Shown here piece by piece: positions 37,151-48,401 of a DNA stretch of 64,000 bases. The stretch covers positions 4,250,014 to 4,314,013 of the forward strand of contig CM055096.1 of assembly GCA_029204225.1 (NCBI GenBank), written 5' to 3'. The notes under the pieces were generated by a model. The model was not told the DNA's origin. It saw only the letters and a list, made by a program, of their open reading frames with translations, and made no database searches. The translations under genes were made by a program, and so were the position numbers. Source of the stretch: Diphasiastrum complanatum (Eukaryota > Streptophyta > Lycopodiopsida > Lycopodiales > Lycopodiaceae). The first letter of the stretch is position 1, and the number at the start of each line of letters is the position of its first letter.

Positions 37151-38640
37151 ATTGTGCCTTTTTATCAAAAAAAAAAAATTGGGGCTGACTGTTATGCCCA
37201 TGTTTTAGTTAATGGGGCTAACTGTTATGCACATTTTTTAGTTAATAAATTGGGACTATGACTGTTATGCACATTTTTTAGTTATTAAAAAAAGTATAAA
37301 AGTGTCGCTTTTTCATACTCTACAAACATGTTAGTTAAAGAGCTACTTTGGCCACCCGTTAATCTGAATTTTTTTGGCAATTTGAAAGGCAGTTTATGCT
37401 TCTCATTTTGTCTCTTTCTAAGAACATCCAAACATCACCCTTATACAACCATTTTTTAATGCCCTTTTAAATAAGGTTTGCAAAAATAATCGAGTGACTA
37501 AGAACTCCTTTGTGGATTGACAATAAAAAAAACAAAAGAGTGGCGATTATTTGTTGCCCTTTTGTGTGGTGTACAAAAATCATTACTTATGATTTATAGA
37601 AATAAAATTTATTAGTTTGCAAGAAAATATTATAACAATTAGTGAAATTTAGTCCTAGAAATCTGTACCCAAATTTAGGCCAAAATTATAATTTGCAACA
37701 TACTATCTATCAACATAGTAAAAAAAAATCAAAACTATACCAATTCATCCTCTTTAAATATTTCTTTTGTTAGAGTACAATAATATACTCCTAAAATTAT
37801 ATCAAGTCTCACTTCAAGATTTGTACCTCAAGACCTTTCTTCTCCCCTCACCAATTATGCTCCAAGTTGTTGGACAAATCTCTCTTTGTGTGGCCCTACT
37901 AGTTGACCATCAGAATTGGTGTGTCAATTTTTAAAAGGTCTGATAATGATTTAGGAGAGCACAACTCTATATTACCTTGTTCAGAGGTTCAGCAGGAACT
38001 TAACAAGAGTTTATGGCTGGTTGACAACCCATCTTTATGAGTCATTATGAAAGAGATTCAGCCAGCACACAAAGTATTAGACAGACTGTTGCAGCAGATG
38101 AATCTTAGAGCAGAAGGTCAAATCATCTCACCAACAAGGGTTGGGCTCAAATTTTTGATACTGTAATCGCAAAGCACTTCGTTGAGGAACATGGCAGCTA
38201 TAAGGATATTTGAGTATGTGAATCCACACAACAGTGGAAGGGGCCAATAAATGACCAATCTATGCCATGATGCAGTGCTCAAACAACAAACATTTGGCTC
38301 AAATAGACTGGAACAATCAAATCGCCTCACACATGTCAGTTTTATGGCAGCCAATCGATCCATCTCAAGAACAGAGGTCGCTCAGTAGATCAGCGCTTCA
38401 ATGCATACATGTAGGACAGCCTCCGAAGATCAGCTTTGCTGGGTTCCTCGCAAACAGATCTCTTTCACCATGCAACTGGCCAAAAAAAGAAAGTTATTTT
38501 CTTCCAGAACTGGCTATAGATTTGCACAACTGAGCAACCCTTCAATTTTCTTGAACTTTTATCAAAGTAACCGCTTCTCTCAATAGGACTGAACAACTTT
38601 CTAGGGTGCTTATTCCTTAGTGTCATCTCTTTTTCCAAGG
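37151..38640. other. Possible CACTA interior and unassigned DNA
   Basis: No transposase motif is visible. The phrase ACTGTTATGCACATTTTTTAGTTA occurs twice near 37215-37285. The frame 38267-38533 has no recognised domain. Confidence 0.3.
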
Positions 38641-38702
38641 ATGCGCGACAAAACTAGCTACGCAATTCTAACCTTGCATTCGGTTGCAGAAAACGAGCCT
38701 AT

Positions 38703-38841
38703 TGACGTATTATGGAAGGAGCTGGGCACAGGCCATTCTGCTTGGTAAGGATTTTCAAAAAAATTTGGGCCAAGCCTAAAATTTTTTTGGAAAGCCGAAC
38801 CGGGCAGAATGGCCTGTGCCCAGCTCATTCCATTGCGTAAT
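38703..38841. repeat. Fold-back (hairpin) element
   Basis: The arms at 38719-38741 and 38804-38826 are exact 23-base complements beginning GAGCTGGGCACAGG. Imperfect pairing extends outward to about 38703 and 38841 and inward to about 38760 and 38780. The whole could be a short MITE or a precursor-like hairpin RNA. Confidence 0.7.
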
Positions 38842-39394
38842 GGAGTCTTTGACTTTTCCACATGCCATTTACAAAGCATAATCAACAGCTTGGGTTTTTT
38901 TGGACCAATGAGAAAACTGCCACGTGGCAATCTGACAGTCTGACGCAAACTGACGCGCGTCTCGAATGAGCTTCAAAATTTTCAAAAAAAAAAAATTTAA
39001 AATTCAGTGACATTTTATGCTTTTTGAAAAGCCCAAAAACTGGGCGTAATCAGTACAAAGAATCCATTACTTATTTGTAAGAGTCCCAACAAAAATCAAG
39101 AACGTTGAAAGCTTAAAAAATTGTATCTAAAATTGTTAGAATTACAATTTGCAAGAAACCAAGTTGTTGTAACATATAGCATAACAACAAATTTTTTTTT
39201 GAAATTAACAAGCCAAAAGCTTAATTGGCAGGCATACACCATAGGCATGTGAGAAATGTATTATGGACAGAATTATAGGAGCTTGCGTCTTTAAATACCA
39301 GTATGCGTTTGAATTTACAGGAATACATCTTAGTTTGTTGTATCCAAACTCGCTTGTTGATTTGTAATGTCGAACATAAAACTTTTCGATGTTG
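38842..39394. other. Unassigned DNA
   Basis: AT-rich, no gene recognised. The palindromic phrase GCCACGTGGC lies at about 38920. Confidence 0.3.
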
Positions 39395-39870
39395 TTAGCT
39401 ATTGAGGTTGTTGAAATAGAGCACATCTTCTCTACGAGTACATATGATGGTTGTATTATGGTTTGCTACATTAGGTATGTAAGACCTAGGAAGTACACAA
39501 CTAGTTAATGTTTCGTTTATTTCCAGTTGCGTGGGCTTTTGGAATCTAATTTTGTTCAAGAAATGAAGGTATTTGGGATCTTTAGCATGCCTAATTGAGT
39601 AGGATAGTTGCAAGTGTGTTGCAATTTTCCAGAATGGAGAGTTTGAAAGATGACATATTAAACAAAGTGATTTTGATTTGTGTTTACAAATGGCTGGAAG
39701 CTGTGCATGATCACCCACTAAAAGTAAGATATAATTTTCAAATACAATGCTAGATGGATTCTTTTTTACTTGATTTATCTGATGAATTACATATGTTAAA
39801 ATTTGAGCAGTTAGCATCGACATTTCATCTATTACAATTAATCTTTCCTCAGATATTAATCTGTGTCAGA
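39395..39870 (-). pseudogene. PIF1-like helicase fragment (inverted copy)
   Basis: The minus frame carries LIVIDEMSMLTAQ (Walker B, DEMS), then ENYILLLVGDHAQLPAI (motif III with GDxxQL) and LQLSYSIRHAKDP (motif IV region). It then reaches SCVLPRSYIPNV and breaks off near 39400. This is the middle of a PIF1-type SF1 DNA helicase, which unwinds DNA and is encoded by Helitrons and by other large mobile elements. Helitron RepHel cannot be claimed because no Rep domain is visible. The segment is an inverted duplicate of the gene on the plus strand at 40082-40495 and keeps a piece (Walker B) that the plus copy has lost. Confidence 0.75.
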
Positions 39871-40495
39871 AATTGGTTGGTATTAGATTTTTTTATGTAA
39901 AGTTGATTTATTCAAGCACTCCAGGAAGTGAAAAAACATTTCTGATCCGATATCTCACTTACAAATGTATCAAGAAAGGAGAACCAATTTTGTTAGTCGC
40001 AACAACAGGTGCGGCTGCATCTCAATTAGCAAAACAAGCATTTACAGTCCACAAGTTGTTCGCAATTCCAATAAATCAACTTTACATAAAAAATCTAATA
40101 CCAACCAATTTCTGACACAGATTAATATCTGAGGCAAGCACTATATTTGAAAATTATATCTTACTTTTAGTGGGTGATCATGCACAGCTTCCAGCCATTT
40201 GTAAACACAAATCAAAATCACTTTGCTTAATATGTCATCTTTCAAACTCTCCATTCTGGAAAATTGCAAAAAACACTTGCAACTATCCTACTCAATTAGG
40301 CATGCTAAAGATCCCGAATACCTTCTTTTCCTGAACAAAATTAGATTCCAAAAGCCCACGCAACTGGAAATAGACAAAACATTAACTAGTTGTGTACTTC
40401 CTAGGTCTGACATACCTAATGTAGCAAACCATAATACAACCATCATATGTACTCATAGAGAAGATGTGCTCTATTTCAACAACCTCATCCTAGAA
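39404..40495. repeat. Inverted duplication with helicase arms
   Basis: The left arm (about 39404-39904) and right arm (about 40082-40495) are reverse complements at high identity. The right arm lacks about 110 bases present in the left one. The spacer of about 180 bases holds the Walker A segment. A transcript across it would fold into a long double-stranded RNA. Confidence 0.8.
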
Positions 40496-40882
40496 AAACT
40501 ATTTTCTACCTCTGATATACTACAAATTTCTGTTAACACAAATGCTACATTAGAAAGTGACCTAACGACATGGATCAATGATCCATTATTCCATCAAATC
40601 CCAAAGCTAGCTATAGGGGCAAAGGTGATGGTACTTGCAAACTTGAATATTTCAAATGGTATAGTCAATGGCACCATAGCTCACATAATTGCCTTCAAAT
40701 ATTCCAAGATTCATGAATTGACAACAATCATCATTCAAACTGAAACCCAAAAAAAAAAAATTCAATATAACAAGATCTACATTTGCAAAAATTCGATTCA
40801 ATACAAAAATATTTTACAAATCTACATTTCCAATAATGTTACAATAATATTTGTTTTGCATGTTGCTTCATCTCACCCGTGA
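39873..40882 (+). pseudogene. PIF1-like helicase, internally deleted
   Basis: The frame 39873-40115 contains STPGSEKTFLIRYLTYKC (Walker A; the usual GxGKT is here PGSEKT, with Glu for Gly) and VATTGAAASQLAKQAFTVHK (motif Ia region). It stops at 40113. After a deletion of about 110 bases that removed Walker B, the protein goes on with LLLVGDHAQLPAICKHKSKS. It then shifts frame at about 40268 and runs to 40882 with SYSIRHAKDPEYLLFLN, PKLAIGAKVMVLANLNISNG (motif V region) and a degenerate C-terminus without the usual motif VI. The altered Walker A, deletion and frameshift make it inactive. The N-terminal part expected before Walker A is absent here, but a matching piece exists at 58934-59680. 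Confidence 0.75.
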
Positions 40883-42115
40883 GGTTTGAAAGAACCCTTT
40901 CATGGAATGTTAAGAGAAATTTCAGTGACTTTTTGTTCCCCACCATAGCTGAGTTAAATAAGGGGCTTAACTCATCTAATTTTTTTTTTTTGTGGAAATA
41001 TGTAATGGAGATTTTGACCAAGCATCTTACTAACTTCCACGTGCAAGGTTGATGTTGGATTCAAAGTTGTTTGATCTATGCATTTCTATACAATGGCTAC
41101 AGTGAAGCAAAGTACATGTGTCGCTATTTGCTGCACAAAAACATATCAAAATCGTAAGGAGTTTTAGCATCCATATTTTGTGTATTCCTTGTGTGTTCTT
41201 GTTGAATGTCCTTTTGCAGCTTGTGTATCGTAAATAGAGAACACATTGTGATCATTACTTTTGCCAAATGTACCATTTGCTCACCTCCCTTCCATGGAGA
41301 GATGTCAATATCTTGCCAGCTCGATACCTTGCTTGTCATTATCACTAGCACTCTTTTCATCTCCAAAAGTGTTCTCGTCGCACGAACACTTCGGGCTTCC
41401 ATATTGCTCCTTGTATGCCAAATTTTGCTCTTGCATTTTCTCTTGGTGAACAATTTTCAAAATTGATTATAGGTCCATTTTATTTTGTGCATTGTTCAAA
41501 GAGCTTGTTTGTTGCAAATATGATGCCCTTTGGTGTGTAAGTTTCAAATATCAAGGAGGCCATAAAAATGTCAAGATTCAAACAACCTTTTTAACTTTGA
41601 GACTTATTTGATGCAAGATTACTGTTGCACATGCTACAGATTGGGATCAAAGGCTACCTTCAGTGCTCTGGGCATATAGAAACACAGAAAAGATCACAAC
41701 AAAACACCATAATCTTCAGAGATGTAGATTCACAAAAGTTTGTTGCTTTTGAAATAGAAACAAATTCTCTTGTAGCCGCGCAATCACATCAAAACCAAGT
41801 TTTATGAAGCTATGAAAAGGAGAAAACATTTGTGTTGGAGGGAAAAATTACCCCCTCTAGTGGTTGTTTCTGATAGAAATATCTTGGGAAATGAGTGTTC
41901 AATTAATTGACAATTTGATACTTAAACAATTGCGGTACCGGTTTGTTAACTTAAGTAACTGGCGAGAGTATTTAAGCTGTCACTATTATCAACGACAAAT
42001 GTTTTTGATGTTGCAATTTTTAGTCATGTGCAAATGTGGCTAAAAGCCCAATAAATCATCAAATAATAGATGTTAGTGAATGGCCTATGCCTCCAGTTCA
42101 AGGGCTTGTTAGGAC
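40883..42115. other. Intergenic DNA left of the nested copia pair
   Basis: No gene recognised. The frames near 41124-41466 on both strands and 41625-41807 show no domain. Confidence 0.35.
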
Positions 42116-42120
42116 CGAAA

Positions 42121-42579
42121 TGTTGAATTTCACACGTGTGGATTGTCCACTACATGTACTTGTGATCTCCTAAGGTGTGTAGATGCACCAAGATCAAGAC
42201 TAGATTGAGATTCAAGATCTATCTTTGATTCTATGGCAAAAACACACTACTACATGCATTCAATCACTTCCAACTCTCACTCACACGTGTGGGAAGTATT
42301 AAAAAAATAATCTAAGTAAAAACAAGCTGCACTCCTCGGGTAGAGAGAGAAAAAACATCATGAGCTCTCAGGTAGAGAGAGAAAGCTAGAAATTCAATAA
42401 CTCACAAAATCCATGAAATCACCAAATCAATTAGATCCAAAACGAGGAGTACAATGATACTAGTAGATCCACGAGCTACCACTATGCTTAACTATGATTG
42501 GACCATACTTTGTCACCTCTTGATCCTATTGGACCATTGATCCATGTACCTCTTAATTCTATTGGACTATATTCAAGCA
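42121..42579 (-). repeat. C2 3' LTR, first piece
   Basis: This is 459 bp of minus-oriented LTR that continues at 47930 behind the inserted C1. It contains two CACACGTGTG palindromes, near 42131 and 42282. Confidence 0.88.
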
Positions 42580-43298
42580 TGTGAAGAATTGAAAAAGATT
42601 ATCTATGTTAGATATAGGGATCTTATGTTTCTTACATCAAGCATCTAGGTGTAGGATGTTGATAGGAATAAATTTGGCATAGATGGCAAATTATGCATTT
42701 CCACTTGTAATGCCACTATTGAGCCAAAATAGAGTAAGAGGCTAAACACTTGCTAATTAGAGTGTAGACAAGTGTAAAGTTTTTGTTTGATGGATTCCAA
42801 GAGGTCCAATAGGATGAGGTCCGATAGGAAATTGAGGTGTGCTTGAATATAGTCCAATAGAATTAAGAGGTGCATAGATCAATGATCCAATAGGATCAAG
42901 AGGTGACAAAATATGGTCCAATCATAGTTAACCATAGTGGTAGCTCGTGGACCTACTAGTATCATTGTACTCCTCATTTTGGATCTAATTGATTTGGTGA
43001 TTTCATGGATTTTGTGAGTTATTGAATTTCTAGCTTTCTCTCTCTACCCGAGAGCTCATGATGTTTTTTCTCTCTCTACCCTAGGAGAGCAGCTTGTTTT
43101 TACTTAGATTATTTTTTGAATACTTTTCACATGTGTGAGTGAGAGTTGGAAGTGATTGAATGCATGTAGTAGTGTGTTTTTGCCATAGAATCAAAGATAG
43201 ATCTTGAATCTCAATCTAGTCTTGATCTTGGTGCATCTACACACCTTAGGAGATCACAAGTACATGTAGTGGACAGTCCACATGTGTGAAATTCAACA
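42580..43298 (+). repeat. C1 5' LTR
   Basis: 719 bp, starting TGTGAAGAATTG and ending ATTCAACA. It is 18 bp shorter than the 3' LTR through one deletion near 42812. Both CACGTG boxes seen in the 3' LTR are CACATG or similar here, a C-to-T/G-to-A change at CpG. Confidence 0.92.
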
Positions 43299-43310
43299 TG
43301 GTATCAGAGC
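43299..43310 (+). other. C1 primer-binding site
   Basis: TGGTATCAGAGC directly follows the LTR and is an exact match to the 12-nt initiator-Met tRNA complement. Confidence 0.92.
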
Positions 43311-44054
43311 CTACCTAAGGTTACCATGCATTTTGATCCATCTAAGTGAAAAAATTTTCATCAATCTTGAGCTAGAAGTTGTCAAGGCCCATTTTCCTAG
43401 CTATCTTGTTCAATCTTGGATCAAAAGAGATCAAAAGGACATTGATTGGGTCTGACCTGGTACTGCACGGAATCAGGTGCTCAGACACGTGTGAGGAACA
43501 TCCAATTTCAGTTTGGAAGTTATCTCTCATGTTTGATCCACTTATCTTGCTTGATAGCTTGTTTTGAAGCTATTTTTGTCTAGTTTCTGATGCATCAGTT
43601 TCATTCCATTTGGTTGAGCCAATCAAAAGTTAAAAGCTTTTGAAGAGGGTTAGGTAGGGCACCTAGAACTGGGTGGACACATTTGGTTTGGTCAAGAGAT
43701 TGCTTGGTTGATCCAAAATCACAGTTGTATGCTTGCCAATCTCATCTATATGTGATCTAGGCACTGTTTTGAGATCTTAGCCATTTTGTTTCATGCAATA
43801 TCATTGTATTTGATTCAAATTTGGTTTCTTAGTATATTTCACACGTGCTAAGAGTATTAGATCCTAACTTTGCCTATACTCCATCATTTGATGTGAAATA
43901 GATCTTGTTTTAGAGAGATTTGAGTAGCTAGTGAGAATCAATTCACAAATTGTTGTAAGATCTTTCATAGGAGGAGATAGTACTCAATTATTGGATCCTA
44001 TTGAAAGTGTGTAACAACATTTATTGTTCATCATTTGAGTTTTCTTCACTTCAA
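43311..44054 (+). other. C1 untranslated leader
   Basis: About 740 bases without a significant frame lie between PBS and gag. The corresponding C2 leader is 52204-52957. Confidence 0.6.
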
Positions 44055-45038
44055 ATGTCTTCAATGGGTTCATCCTTGTTGGAACCAAGTGAAAGATTGA
44101 CCACTTCAAATTATTCAATTTGGAAAATGAGGATGGAGTCCATCTTGATCCTTCAAGACGTGATGGACATAGTTCTTGGCCTTGAAGAAGAACCACAAGT
44201 TCTTCAAGAGGTTCAAAAATACAAAAAGAGATCTAGGATGGCTCTCCACTACATTAAGATGAATGTCTCTAATGAGATATTGAGGGAGATAGGTACTTGT
44301 ACAACAGCCAAAGAAGCTTGGGATTGTCTCAAGACTATCTATGAGGCTAAGAATACCTCTAGGCTTCTCACTCTTAGGAATCAAATCTTTCAAAGTAGCC
44401 AAAAGAGTGATGAGAGTGCATCTAGTTATGTTTTGAGAGTAAAAGATATTCATAGAGAGCTTGCTTACATTGGTGATTCCATCAATCAAAATGAGCTAGT
44501 TCAAGTCATTCTCAATGGCTTGAGAAGTGAATTTGATAACCTTGTCCAATCATATGCCATTAAGGAGGAGCTACCAAGTTTGGAGGCTCTCCAAAGTGTG
44601 CTAATTTCAGAAGAATCAAGACAAGAGTACAAGCTCTTGAGGATGGACAAGCTTTCTCTCACTCATAATGATGGCAAAGCTCTCTTTGCCAAGGATAAGC
44701 ACAAAGAGAGGAGCAAGAACCAACATCAACAATCCTCAAGCAAGGACAAAGTCAAATCCAAAGACAAAGATGAGGAGGAAGATGATTCCTCTAATGCTTC
44801 ATCATCCAAGCTCAAGAAAAAGAAGAAGATCAAGTGCTTTTATTGTGGCAAGAAAGGTCATTATGCCACCAATTGCTTCAAGAAGAAGAATCAACTCAAG
44901 CAAGCCAATATTACCAATGAGAAGGAAGACACTATTGCAAGTGATGGAGAGGGATCTCTTATGGTCTCTAGTTTCTCATCTACTCCTTTCAAGAAGGACG
45001 TCTCCATCTCAAAATGGAGTGGCCGAGAGAAAGAATAG
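44055..45038 (+). pseudogene. C1 Gag, fused out of frame behind the zinc knuckle
   Basis: From ATG at 44055 the protein begins MSSMGSSLLEPSERLTTSNY. It contains the copia Gag helices (KYKKRSRMALHYIKMNVS, AKEAWDCLKTIYEAKN, VILNGLRSEFDNLVQSYA), a Lys-rich acidic linker and the CCHC knuckle CFYCGKKGHYATNC. The frame itself extends upstream to 44001 but without an earlier ATG. At about 44999 the deletion joins the protease leader to the end of the integrase core, and translation ends shortly after in the wrong frame (SKWSGREKE). The nucleocapsid function of this Gag could still be intact. Of the Gags in this window it is the best preserved. Confidence 0.85.
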
Positions 45039-47169
45039 ATCTCTATGTGAATGTGCAAAATCTACGAGAATTGAGGCATCTTTGCCCAAAGATTTTTGGG
45101 GAGAAGCCATTAATTGTGCAAATTATCTTTGCATTAGGCTCCCACATATAGCTCTTGGAGTAAAGTCACCATATGAAATCTTATTTTTGAAGAAGCCTAA
45201 GGTTGATCACCTTAGAGTTTTTGGATGCTTATGCTTTGTCCATATTCCCTTGGAAACAAGGAAGAAGGAAGATCCTAGTGCATGCAAAGGGATCATGGTT
45301 GGATACTCATCCACCAAGAAGGCCTATAGAGTCTTTATACTCTCTACTTCTCAAGTTATTGAAAGTAGAGATGTTGTCTTTCATGAAGATCAACACTCAT
45401 CATTTGAAGAGGCCGAGATCAAGAAATCTATGGATGCATCATCAATTATTGATTTTGAAGACAATCATGATGTGATGGGGTCGAGATTTGAAGAGGACTC
45501 TCCTCGGATTTTTTCACCAAGAAGATCCATGAGATATAGATCCGAGCCTAAGAGGCTCTCATATGTTGACAAAGGCAAACAAGTGGATCTTGATTCCACT
45601 AATTATGTTTTTTATGTCTCTCATGAAGAGCCAAAGAATGTACAAGAGGCACTCAATACCAAGGAGTGGTATGATGCCATGAAGCAAGAGTATGATGCAT
45701 TGATCACCAACAATACTTGGGAGCTTGTGGATCCTCCTTCCAACAAGCATGTGATTGGTTGCAAGTGGGTATTTCGGATCAAGTTCAATCATGATGGCAC
45801 CATCAACAAGCATAAAGCAAGATTATGTGCCAAAGGATTTGCTCAAATCCATGGTCTTGATTATGAGGAGACCTTTGCACCCGTTGCAAAGATGGTGACA
45901 ATAAGAATTCTTATTTCTCTTGCTTGTTTTTTCAAGTGGAAGGTGTTCCAATTAGATGTATCCAATGCTTTTCTAAATGGTTATCTTGAGGAGGAGATCT
46001 ATATGAAACAACCTCAAGGATTCATCAAGGATGAGTCCAAAGTGTGCTTGCTCTTCAAAAGTCTTTATGGACTTAAGCAAGCACCAAGATCATGGTATTC
46101 AAGACTTAACTCTTTTCTTATCTCACTAGGATTTACTCTTAGTGACTATGATCCTTCCATGTATCTAAAGTTTGTTGATAGCAATATTGTCATTCTTCTA
46201 ATTTATGTTGATGACATTATTCTTTGTGGAAGTTGTATCAAGCTAGTTGATGAAACCAAGCTAGCACTTGGATGTGAGTTTAAAATGCAAGATCTAGGAG
46301 AGATACATTACATCCTAGGCCTAGAAATTGATTTTTATGAAAATCATGTCTTTATATGCCAATCTAGATATGCTCACTCTATGTTGAAAAAATTCCATAT
46401 GGAAAATTCTAAGAGCATAGATAGTCCAATGGAGCAAATTGTAAAAGATCCTAATAAAGGTGATGAAAGATCCTTTGAGGACATCACACTTTTTAGGAGT
46501 CTTGTAGGCTCCTTGATTTGGCTTACCATTACTAGGCCCGATCTTAGTTTTTGTGTGCACAAATTGAGTCAATTTATGCAAGATCCTAAGATCCATCATT
46601 GGAAGATGGCCAAGAGGATTCTAAGATATGTATCTTCATCTTGTGATTATGGTCTACTCTATAAAAGTGAAGATCTATCCATTATTGGTTACTCGGATTC
46701 GGACTTTGCAAGTGACAAGATGGATCGAAAGTCTATTAGTGCATACACTATCTTTCTTGGAGGCAATCTAATATCTTGGCTTTCCAAAAAGCAAGATACT
46801 ATATCTCTCTCTTCATGTGAGGCCGAGTACAAAGCACTCACTACAACTACCAAAGAAGTGCTTTGGATCAAGAGGTTATTAATGGAGCTAAAGTGCATCA
46901 AAGAGGATGATCTACCAATGATCAAGTGTGATAACATCTTGGCCCAAGCTCTTGCCAATAATCCCATATTTCATGCAAGACACAAGCACATAGAAGTGGC
47001 ACACCATTTTGTGAGAGAAAAGCTTATTGGAGGAGAAATCTATTTGGAGCATGTCAACTCGTCCTCTTGTATTGCCTATCTACTCACCAAGCCTTTGAGC
47101 AAAAGTGCTTTCATCAAGCATAGATCTAATCTTGGAGTTATATCAAGATCAATGCTCAAATCTTCATAG
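45004..47169 (+). pseudogene. C1 Pol remnant: integrase end, reverse transcriptase, RNase H
   Basis: After the deletion the pol frame starts at SPSQNGVAERKNRSLCEC (the last catalytic Glu of integrase). The long open stretch to TAG at 47167 follows. The RT domain shows WVFRIKFNHDG, KARLCAKGFAQIHGLDYEET, FQLDVSNAFLNGYLEE (first Asp), SLYGLKQAPRSWY and LIYVDDIILCGS (YVDD). RNase H follows with GYSDSDFASD, SLSSCEAEYKAL, KCDN and RHKHIEVAHHFV. RT and RNase H look intact, with all catalytic acidic residues in one uninterrupted frame of over 700 codons. Protease and the first two integrase Asp residues are absent, and the frame is not joined to gag. An open frame back to 44668 is an antigenic-type shadow over gag, not real sequence of this protein. 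Confidence 0.88.
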
Positions 47170-47187
47170 ATAATTTTTTAGGAGGAG

Positions 47188-47924
47188 TGTGAAGAATTGA
47201 AAAAGATTATCTATGTTAGATATAGGGGTCTTATGTTTTTTACATCAAGCATCTAGGTGTAGGATGTTGATAGGAATAAATTTGGCATAGATGGCAAATT
47301 ATGCATTTCCACTTGTAATGCCACTATTGAGCCAAAATAGAGTAAGAGGCTAAACACTTGCTAATTAGAGTGTAGACAAGTGTAAAGTTTTTGTTTGATG
47401 AATTCCAAGAGGTCCAATAGGATTTAGAGGTGGAACCTTGTGAGGTCTGATAGGAAATTGAGGTGTGCTTGAATATAGTCCAATAGAATTAAGAGGTGCA
47501 TAGATCAATGATCCAATAGGATCAAGAGGTGACAAAATATGGTCCAATCATAATTAAGCATAGTGGTAGCTCGTGGACCTACTAGTATCATTGTACTCCT
47601 CATTTTGAAGTCAATTGATTTGGTGATTTCATGGATTTTGTGAGTTATTGAATTTCTAGCTTCCTCTCTCTACCAGAGAGCTCATGATGCATTTTCTCTC
47701 TCTACTCGAGGAGAGCAGCTTGCTTTTAATTAGATTATTTTTTGAATACTTCCCACACGTGTGAGTGAGAGTTGGAAGTGATTGAATGCATGTAGTAGTG
47801 TGTTTTTGCCATAGGATTCAAGATTGATCTTGAATCTCAATCTAGTCTTGATCTTGGTGCATCTACACACCTTAGGAGATCACAAGTACATGTAGTGGAT
47901 AGTCCACACGTGTGAAATTCAACA
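47188..47924 (+). repeat. C1 3' LTR
   Basis: 737 bp, preceded by the purine tract AGGAGGAG at 47180-47187. It has two CACACGTGTG palindromes at 47754-47763 and 47905-47914. Confidence 0.92.
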
Positions 47925-47929
47925 AAGCA

Positions 47930-48207
47930 CACCTCAATTTCCTATTGGACATCACAAGGTTCCACCTCTAAATCCTATTGGACCTCTTGGAATTCATCAA
48001 ACAAAAGCTTTACACTTGTCTACACTCTAATTCGCACGTGTTTAGCCTCTTACTCTATTTTGGCTCAATAGTGGCATTACAAGTGGAAATGCATAATTTG
48101 CCATCTATGCCAAATTTATTCCTATCAACATTCTACACCTAGATGCTTGATGTGAAAAACATAAGACCCCTATATCTAACATAGATAATATTTTTCAATT
48201 CTTCACA
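47930..48207 (-). repeat. C2 3' LTR, second piece
   Basis: This is the rest of the LTR interrupted by C1. It ends in CTTCACA, followed by the C2 purine tract (CTCCTCCT on the plus strand). The two pieces sum to 737 bp, equal to the C1 3' LTR. Confidence 0.88.
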
Positions 48208-48401
48208 CTCCTCCTAAAAAATTATCTATGAAGATTTGAGCATTGATCTTGATATAACTCCAAGATTAGATCTATGCTTGATGAAAGCACTTTTGCTCAA
48301 AGGCTTGGTGAGTAGATCGGCAATACAAGAGGACGAGTTGACATGCTCCAAATAGATTTATCCTCCAATAAGCTTTTCTCTCACAAAATGGTGTGACACT
48401 T
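48208..48401 (-). pseudogene. C2 RNase H C-terminal end, out of frame
   Basis: Behind a small indel at about 48420, the C2 protein continues in another frame with the counterpart of the C1 tail (VREKLIGG, then LTKPLSKSAF). The RHKHI motif of RNase H lies exactly at the break. Confidence 0.6.

Larger units (their letters stand above)
42580..47924 (+). mobile_element. Ty1/copia element C1, plus strand, nested in the C2 LTR
   Basis: The 5' LTR is 42580-43298, the PBS 43299-43310, the interior 43299-47187 and the 3' LTR 47188-47924. The target duplication AAGCA is perfect (42575-42579 and 47925-47929). Compared with C2, the interior lacks about 870 bases that encode protease and most of integrase, and the fusion also changes frame between gag and pol. 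C1 is younger than C2 because it sits in the C2 LTR. Intact ends with a missing integrase core suggest that it was mobilised by proteins from a relative, or that the deletion is later than the insertion. Confidence 0.92.

Noticed and set aside
39395-40882. Complete Helitron
   Set aside because: Only PIF1-type motifs are seen. There is no Rep domain, no TC start and no CTRR hairpin end that I could identify.
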